NCBI GenBank assembly: GCA_963516005.1
Contig: CAUPYP010000001.1
Coordinates: 124,001 to 188,000 of the forward strand
Length of the DNA stretch: 64,000 nucleotides
From: CAMUQR01 sp963516005
GTDB lineage: Bacteria > Patescibacteriota > Saccharimonadia > Saccharimonadales > Saccharimonadaceae
Direction of reading: 5' to 3'
A model generated the notes under the pieces. The model was not told where the DNA came from. It saw nothing but the letters and a program-made list of their open reading frames with translations, and did not search any database. The position numbers and the translations under genes were made by a program. The first letter of the stretch is position 1, and the number at the start of each line of letters is the position of its first letter. Below are positions 58,690 to 64,000 of the stretch, piece after piece.

Positions 58690-59373
58690 TTATTGGCGAA
58701 CGGCTTTGACGATGGTGCGTTGATCATAAGTCTGTTTATCCTTGAGCCAGCGCCCACTACAAGTGATGATGGCGACGGTTTCTTGGTCGTTAATTTTTGC
58801 CAAAACTTTGTCCATGGCGTCTTGTGTGAAGTCGTCGAGCCTTACGGTATAATTATCGGTAATTTTATAAGTAAAAACTTGTCCATCACCTCGCTCGATA
58901 CTTATGATGTTGCCAGCTGTCGCATTGCCGAGACGTTTAAAAATACCATCTTTAGTTGGGCCACCGTTATGCCCATCGAGAATAATGGTCTGGTTTTTGC
59001 CAGGGAGACCGCTCTGGTTAAACCAACCGACGTCGTAAATCCCGGGTGGCGTGCCAATTTCGTGAGTCTTGGGGTCTTTGCCGACTGGTAAGATGCGGGC
59101 ATTGTGGACTCCAAGGATTGGTAGGCTGAAATAACGTGGCTTGTCGGGGGCGACTTTGTATTCGACAATTTCCTGCTTAGTGATTTCTTTTTCTTCGGGC
59201 GTAGGCGTGCTGATGATATTAGAAATGGTTTTGGGCAAAGGAATAGTGATAGGCTCGCCGAAGTGTTTTTGATAAAAATAATCGACCAAAACAGCAACGG
59301 CTAGCGAAAAACCAATGATCGCTAGCCCCAAGCCGATTTTTTTGAAGAGGTATTTGGTTTTTGTGAGAGCCAT
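58690..59373 (-). CDS. sortase-like transpeptidase in the secY-infA gap
   Basis: A 227-residue surface enzyme: basic N-terminus, signal/anchor helix (about 11-30), a linker and a sortase barrel with LDGHNGG (His135), AIITCSGRW (Cys205, the TLxTC motif) and DQRTIVKA (Arg219). This His-Cys-Arg set is the catalytic triad. It would attach surface proteins; the class is nearest E/F by size, but I cannot fix it. It lies 14 bases after secY, where most bacteria have adk and map. No LPXTG protein is seen in the window. Confidence 0.9.
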   Translation of the reverse strand: MALTKTKYLFKKIGLGLAIIGFSLAVAVLVDYFYQKHFGEPITIPLPKTISNIISTPTPEEKEITKQEIVEYKVAPDKPRYFSLPILGVHNARILPVGKDPKTHEIGTPPGIYDVGWFNQSGLPGKNQTIILDGHNGGPTKDGIFKRLGNATAGNIISIERGDGQVFTYKITDNYTVRLDDFTQDAMDKVLAKINDQETVAIITCSGRWLKDKQTYDQRTIVKAVRQ

Positions 59374-59387
59374 TTATGTAAAATAAA

Positions 59388-60800
59388 TTATTTATAGTCG
59401 TCGTAAGTGACCATTAAGGCGCGGGATGATAATTGACGGAGGTTCTCAAGAGCAACAGTCACAATAATCAAGGCACCAGTACCACCAATGGTGAAGTTAA
59501 TATTAGAAATTCCAAATAGACGGTAGATGATGTAGTCAATAACAAACGGTGTAATAGCGATGAGTCCGAGTGAGAATGAACCAAATAAAGTTAAACGATT
59601 AACTGATGAGCGTAAGAATTTGGCGGTTTGAGTGCCGGGACGGACGCCTTCAATGAAACCACCTTGTTTTTGGAGGTTGTCAGCAATTTCGTCAGAGTTA
59701 AACACCACGCTAGTGTAGAAATAAGTAAACATCACGATTAGGATAAAATACACAATTGGATAGATCATGGCTTGCCAACCACCAGCTTCAAAACCTTGTG
59801 CGGTTGGAGTGCGGAACCATAAGATTAAGTTATTGGCGATGCCTTGGAGATGTTCAGCGCCAGATGATTTCATAACTTGACCAATGAAGGCTGGTAGAGA
59901 TAAGAAAGCCACCGCAAAAATCACTGGTACCACGCCGGCGGTGATAAGTTTCATCGGTAAGATGGATTTAATACCACCGTAAGTTGAGTTGCCGTGAACG
60001 CGCTTAGCATAGTTAATAGTGATAAGACGCTGAGCTTCGTTGATTTTGACCAGGAAATAAAGCACTAACAGACCAACAATCACCAAGAAAGCAGTTAAAG
60101 CCAGGCCAATCGGGCTAATCGGCAGAGTGAACCAGCCGAAGACGTTCAGTGAACCAGCGGAGGTGTTTGTTAAGGCTGAGAAAATCGTCGCTAGCATGGT
60201 TGGCATTTGAGAAACGATACCAATGAAGATGATAGTTGAAATACCGTTACCAACGCCCTGCTCTGTAATCAGCTCACCAAACCACATTAACAGAATTGAG
60301 CCGGCAACCATTGAGGTGATGGCAATTACCCAACGAGCAATCGAGATGCTATCGAGAGTGATGCTGGCTCCGGCCAGTGCGGTTTGACGCAAGATGAAGA
60401 TATAAGCAATCGATTGAAACACCGCTAGTGGCACACTAGCAACGCGAGTCCATTGGTTGATTCTACGGCGACCAGTTTCACCGTCGTTTGATAATTCTTC
60501 AAGCGCTGGAATGGCTTTAGTCAGGAGTTGGAAAATGATTGATGCCGTAATGTACGGGCTGATACCGACCATGACGATTGAAAAGCTAGTCAAGGCTCCA
60601 CCACTCAGCAGGTTGAGAAAACCACCGAGGTCGGTTTGGTTGATGGCTTGTGCAATCATTTCTTTGAGTTGAACTGGTTGCGCCAGTGGCACGGGAATGT
60701 GTGCAATGAAGCGATAAATTGCAATAATTGCAAACACCACACCAAGGCGTTTGAGCATGTCTTTGTTTTTCAGGGATTTGATAATGGTCTTGAAATTCAC
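59388..60800 (-). CDS. secY: protein translocase subunit SecY
   Basis: A 470-residue channel subunit with ten helices. Family elements are FRRIAHIPVPLA-like start (IAIYRFIAHIPVPLA), GGALTSFSIVMVGISPYITASII (plug and helix 2), LAVFQSIAYIFILRQ, GELITEQGVGNGISTIIF, INEAQRLITINYAKR and DEIADNLQKQGGFIEGVRPG. The start is GTG with AAGAAGGT upstream. The gene is followed by the sortase gene and then infA. Confidence 0.98.
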   Translation of the reverse strand: MNFKTIIKSLKNKDMLKRLGVVFAIIAIYRFIAHIPVPLAQPVQLKEMIAQAINQTDLGGFLNLLSGGALTSFSIVMVGISPYITASIIFQLLTKAIPALEELSNDGETGRRRINQWTRVASVPLAVFQSIAYIFILRQTALAGASITLDSISIARWVIAITSMVAGSILLMWFGELITEQGVGNGISTIIFIGIVSQMPTMLATIFSALTNTSAGSLNVFGWFTLPISPIGLALTAFLVIVGLLVLYFLVKINEAQRLITINYAKRVHGNSTYGGIKSILPMKLITAGVVPVIFAVAFLSLPAFIGQVMKSSGAEHLQGIANNLILWFRTPTAQGFEAGGWQAMIYPIVYFILIVMFTYFYTSVVFNSDEIADNLQKQGGFIEGVRPGTQTAKFLRSSVNRLTLFGSFSLGLIAITPFVIDYIIYRLFGISNINFTIGGTGALIIVTVALENLRQLSSRALMVTYDDYK

Positions 60801-60868
60801 GGTCTTACCTTCTTTAATTTATGAAAATATCTGGACTATATTGTAGCTGATTTAGGTCAAAAATTCAA

Positions 60869-62929
60869 CTATTGATCCTTGATGTCTTTGATGGGATTGC
60901 GCACAACATTGCGAAGCATCGGTGGCAGAACAGCGACGAGCGACATGATGATAATCGCTAGCGCTAACAAGGCTAACCATACAGGATTGATGTCAAAAAG
61001 TGTGAAATTAATCTTGTGATGAAACAAGCCATAGCTGAGTTTGGCGAGAATCGTTAAGTTTTCGCCATAGATTGCGTTCAGTGTAAAGCTGATGAGCATA
61101 CCAAATGCCAACGAAGTAATAATGATGCGCACTGCGATAATTAAGCTATAGGATAAGTAAACTTTCGCAATATCGCCTCGTCGAGCACCGACTGCTCGGA
61201 AAATCGCGGTTTCGTGGCGACTATCGGACATTACTCGTGCCATCGTCAAACCTAATATAATAGCGGCAATTAGCGAAATGATGCCGATTACGATCAACAC
61301 AAGAGCGCGTGACTGACTCTTGATAACTTGTAAAGTCGCAAAATTACGACCAAACGGACGTGTATAGAACTTATACTTACTATGATCAACTGTACGGTTA
61401 CAGTAGTAGGCTTGAGGGTCGCCAAATAGCCATTTCATTGGACCGTCAATTTGTTGCTCGTTTTTTAAAATATCAGCTCCATTCATAAAAGCCATGAAAT
61501 TAATCGCGTCTTGGTAATTGGTGAATTCAACCACTGTTGGATGAAATCCAGCATTTTCGAGTGCCTTACCGCTAGAAGCGAGATTCTTGGCGACGGTCGA
61601 TGGAAAAAAGATTTTGTCGAGACTGGCTTTGTTAGGTAATTGGCGATATAGCTTAAGCGGGATAATTGCACCTTGATGAGTGTAATTAGTTAATAAATCA
61701 CGAGCTATGTCAGTGAGTTGAGTCGTAGTTCCGCGGGTTGTTTGATCGGTTGGCGGAAAAATGCCCACCACCTGAAAAGTGATCATTTCAGTATGCGGTT
61801 CTTGATATTCGCCAGTTTGTTTGGCGAGGGCAATGCGTGCTTCGTCTTGTTTTTTATCGTCTTTGGTGCGATTGTCTTGTTTGATAGTGACCCGACCACA
61901 GGCAGTTGTTGGTAGATTATAAATAATTTTTGGTTTATCTTGGGCAGAATCGGTTTGATCTTTTTGATCTTTAGGTTTATCTTTGACTAATTGTTGTTCA
62001 AGCGCTTTTTCGAGTAATTCACTCTCGGCTTCGTTGCGATAACAAGCCTGGTAGGTTTGGCCATTAATCTTGCGCTGGACGTCTTCAATCCACTTAATAA
62101 GTTGTTTTTTATCAGTCGGCATTGGGGTAATCTTAAGCTTGTCGCCGAACAGCGCCTGTGCTTCAGTTGCCGTGATTACCACTGGCACAGCTTGGTTATT
62201 TTGGCGACGTAGGTCGTTGGCTGGCAAAATTAAATTCTTCATCATAATATCTTCTTCAAGGCGATAGCGCGAGAGACGGACGTCAGCTTCACCCCAGCCA
62301 GAATTGCGTTCAAGCTCTTGTTGAGCGCGGTTGAGAAAATCTTCTTGGTTGCTTTTGATGAATTTTAAGCCAGTGATTTGCGATCGGTAGTCGCTGGTTT
62401 TGTAAAAGTTTATTGGATGAAACGGTGCTGCACGCTTCTTCAGTCCCTGGAAATTATTATCAGCTTCGGCAATGAACTTTTGTTGTTTGGCGAGTAGAAT
62501 TCGTTCCAGTACTGGTGATTCACCATCATAAATATATTCTTCATGGTCGCCAAGTTTGTATTTTTTGATGGGATGTTTGACGCTTTTTTCATCAAAATCA
62601 ATTTTATGCTGTTTTGCTAACGCTTTTTGCTCTTCGATGTATTGGAGATAATGTTGATTGGCTTCAGCACGTGCCTGTACGTCATCTTTGTGAAGCGGTG
62701 GTAAGTGCCGATACATAAATACATCAGATGAGACAGCCTTGACGAGGTAGCTCTGATTGCTAGCTCGATCAAATCGCTCGAAGGAATTAAGTACGCCACT
62801 GATAATTAGTGCTGAGGCAAATAGCACGCTAAACATTAGACCAGCTACCAAGACGGTAATAAACATCATAATCCGTCTAGTTTTGAGTTTAGCAACGGCT
62901 AAAGTGACGGTATCGATAAATCCAATCAT
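60869..62929 (-). CDS. MacB/FtsX-like ABC exporter permease
   Basis: A 686-residue permease: helix 1 (about 18-42), a very large extracytoplasmic domain (about 45-525) and three C-terminal helices with ALVLIVIGIISLIAAIILGLTMARVMSDS, RHETAIFRAVGARRGDIAKVYL (the FtsX coupling motif) and PPMLRNVVRNPIKDI. Cysteines occur in pairs (YQACYRN, TTACGRV, AYYCNRT). The start overlaps the ATPase gene by four bases. Such exporters power lipoprotein or peptide release. Confidence 0.9.
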   Translation of the reverse strand: MIGFIDTVTLAVAKLKTRRIMMFITVLVAGLMFSVLFASALIISGVLNSFERFDRASNQSYLVKAVSSDVFMYRHLPPLHKDDVQARAEANQHYLQYIEEQKALAKQHKIDFDEKSVKHPIKKYKLGDHEEYIYDGESPVLERILLAKQQKFIAEADNNFQGLKKRAAPFHPINFYKTSDYRSQITGLKFIKSNQEDFLNRAQQELERNSGWGEADVRLSRYRLEEDIMMKNLILPANDLRRQNNQAVPVVITATEAQALFGDKLKITPMPTDKKQLIKWIEDVQRKINGQTYQACYRNEAESELLEKALEQQLVKDKPKDQKDQTDSAQDKPKIIYNLPTTACGRVTIKQDNRTKDDKKQDEARIALAKQTGEYQEPHTEMITFQVVGIFPPTDQTTRGTTTQLTDIARDLLTNYTHQGAIIPLKLYRQLPNKASLDKIFFPSTVAKNLASSGKALENAGFHPTVVEFTNYQDAINFMAFMNGADILKNEQQIDGPMKWLFGDPQAYYCNRTVDHSKYKFYTRPFGRNFATLQVIKSQSRALVLIVIGIISLIAAIILGLTMARVMSDSRHETAIFRAVGARRGDIAKVYLSYSLIIAVRIIITSLAFGMLISFTLNAIYGENLTILAKLSYGLFHHKINFTLFDINPVWLALLALAIIIMSLVAVLPPMLRNVVRNPIKDIKDQ

Positions 62930-63969
62930 GCGGTTTTCTCCTTATTTTTATTTAATGAATGAACTGAATCTAGCGTAAAACCCTGCTGGCTGGCTTGAAC
63001 GCGCTGTTGTTGACGGCGGGCATCGAGGCGAACGGACTGTGTGATAGGCTCTGAATTATCATGGTTGATTGGAGCATGAGTCGAGCTGATGGTCGTGGGT
63101 TGCGAAGTGGGGCTGACTACAGTGTGGCGAATTTTGGTCAAAAATTCAGCTTGGCGTTGCTCAGCTTTAGTGAGTTCGGCTGGGTGTTCCAGCGTTCGGC
63201 GGGTAATTTTTGTCGTTATCTGTGGAGTTGATTGAGGCACGACTGGTATAGCCAGCGTTGATGGCGCGTGGTCGATAATCATGCCATCTTTGAGCATAAT
63301 ATGACGGTCGGCCTTAGTGACAATTTCAGGGTTGTGTGTGACGATTACAATTGTTGTGCCTAAATCTTGGCGAATTTGTTTTAACAAATCAAGTACTAGA
63401 TCGCTGTTGACGGAGTCGAGATTGCCTGTTGGCTCATCGGCGAAAATAATGCTCGGTGAGTTTACAAGCGCTCGAGCGATAGCGGCACGCTGGATTTGTC
63501 CGCCGGAGAGTTCTTTTGGAAAGTGTTTCGCCCAGTCAGCCAGACCAACCCGCTTGAGTAGTTGCGTCACTTGGGTAGTGCGTTGGTCGCGCTTCATCTT
63601 TAAAAACATTGCTGGTACTTCGACATTTTTCTCTAATGTCAAAAACGGATGCAAATAAAAACTCTGAAAAATAAAACCAATCATTTGATTACGAAATTGC
63701 GATAATTGTTTATCACTCATTTTTGATAAATCTTGATTATTGACAATCACTTGTCCACTGGTTGGTCGATCGAGGCCAGCTAACAGATGTAATAATGTTG
63801 ACTTGCCTGAACCGCTCGCACCAGTAATCGCCACAATTTCACCTTGGCGAATCTCTAAGTTAATATCGTGCAGTACAGTAATCTGCTGACGCGACTTGTG
63901 ATAAGTTTTGTTTAAATTATGCGCCCGAATGATCACCTTGTCCTGTGAGTTCATTTCCCTATTTTTCAT
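62926..63969 (-). CDS. MacB/LolD-type ABC exporter ATPase with a long C-terminal tail
   Basis: A 347-residue ATPase: Walker A TGASGSGKSTLLHLLAG near residue 48, Q-loop GFIFQSFYLHP, signature ELSGGQIQRAAIARAL, Walker B IIFADEPTGNLDS and H-loop VTHNPEI. Residues 1-233 are the nucleotide domain; the last ~115 (STLAIPVVPQSTPQ onward) are a Gln/Thr/Pro-rich disordered tail not usual in this family. TAAAAT (63978-63983) ends eight bases before the ATG, and an inner ATG with GGGA is an alternative start. Confidence 0.92.
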   Translation of the reverse strand: MKNREMNSQDKVIIRAHNLNKTYHKSRQQITVLHDINLEIRQGEIVAITGASGSGKSTLLHLLAGLDRPTSGQVIVNNQDLSKMSDKQLSQFRNQMIGFIFQSFYLHPFLTLEKNVEVPAMFLKMKRDQRTTQVTQLLKRVGLADWAKHFPKELSGGQIQRAAIARALVNSPSIIFADEPTGNLDSVNSDLVLDLLKQIRQDLGTTIVIVTHNPEIVTKADRHIMLKDGMIIDHAPSTLAIPVVPQSTPQITTKITRRTLEHPAELTKAEQRQAEFLTKIRHTVVSPTSQPTTISSTHAPINHDNSEPITQSVRLDARRQQQRVQASQQGFTLDSVHSLNKNKEKTA

Positions 63970-64000
63970 TTGTTTCTATTTTACCATAAACAGTATCACA

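Noticed and set aside
1..64000. CRISPR array, rRNA genes, IS elements, integrase, attachment-site repeats
   Set aside because: No regularly spaced repeats, no rRNA sequence, no transposase or recombinase gene and no repeat of tRNA 3' ends were seen on reading both strands.

Overview
The window is chromosomal DNA from a small-genome bacterium, most likely of the Candidate Phyla Radiation (Patescibacteria), with Saccharibacteria (TM7) as my best guess. That is an inference from style rather than from a marker I could search: very compact gene packing, many short membrane-anchored orphan proteins, a type IV pilin-like protein, a sortase inside the ribosomal protein operon, cysteine-poor versions of many core proteins, and start codons placed directly behind -10 promoter boxes. 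Stop codons follow the standard code. No rRNA, CRISPR array, insertion sequence or replication origin was seen.

Layout. 1-3600: the end of an RCC1-repeat protein, a tRNA-dihydrouridine synthase with a small zinc-ribbon-like partner, and a small orphan gene with a structured leader. 3600-16300: a UvrD-type helicase-nuclease, a flippase-like membrane protein, an RlmD/TrmA-type RNA methyltransferase, two paralogous membrane-anchored surface proteins, a P-type ATPase, a COG2426 membrane protein, a pilin-like protein and tRNA-Gln. 16300-19200: an accessory island with a large HTH-HEPN protein. 19200-35600: ASCH and GNAT proteins, a Ca-type P-ATPase, a NatAB-like ABC exporter, queA and tgt (queuosine), an AI-2E family transporter, cysS, and a five-gene ABC operon whose first gene carries a frameshift. 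35800-43600: a DNA-maintenance group on the minus strand (nrnA-like, recR, ybaB, a PMT-like glycosyltransferase, dnaB, dnaX) plus a DUF2797 protein. 43900-45100: rplJ-rplL behind an L10 leader attenuator. 45200-50000: a second accessory zone mixing tRNA genes (Thr, Trp, Thr, Tyr) with an orphan small gene, an ApeA-like HEPN protein, alkD, rpmG and an HNH-like protein. 50000-54500: TPR protein, holB-like, rluD-like, trpS and a hydrolase. 54500-64000: rpsI-rplM-rplQ-rpoA-rpsD-rpsK-rpsM-rpmJ-infA, a sortase, secY and a MacB/FtsX-like ABC exporter, all on the minus strand.

How it fits together. Most of the window is housekeeping: translation (ribosomal proteins, cysS, trpS, five tRNAs, tRNA and rRNA modification), replication and repair (dnaB, dnaX, holB-like, recR, ybaB, alkD, UvrD), and the cell surface (SecY, sortase, pilin, anchored proteins, ABC exporters). 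The accessory part consists of three genes that each lie next to a tRNA gene and look like defence or toxin genes: an XRE-HEPN protein, an ApeA-like HEPN protein and an HNH-like protein.

Three patterns cut across genes. About twenty genes start 6-9 bases after a -10 box and so are probably translated from leaderless mRNAs. Three unrelated genes (near 3430, 20040 and 45300) share the same leader motif, GTTAGTTATTTT followed by AAAGGAGG. Several proteins that normally bind Zn or Fe-S (RlmD type, TGT, RecR, DnaX, L36, probably HolB) have lost the metal-binding cysteines.
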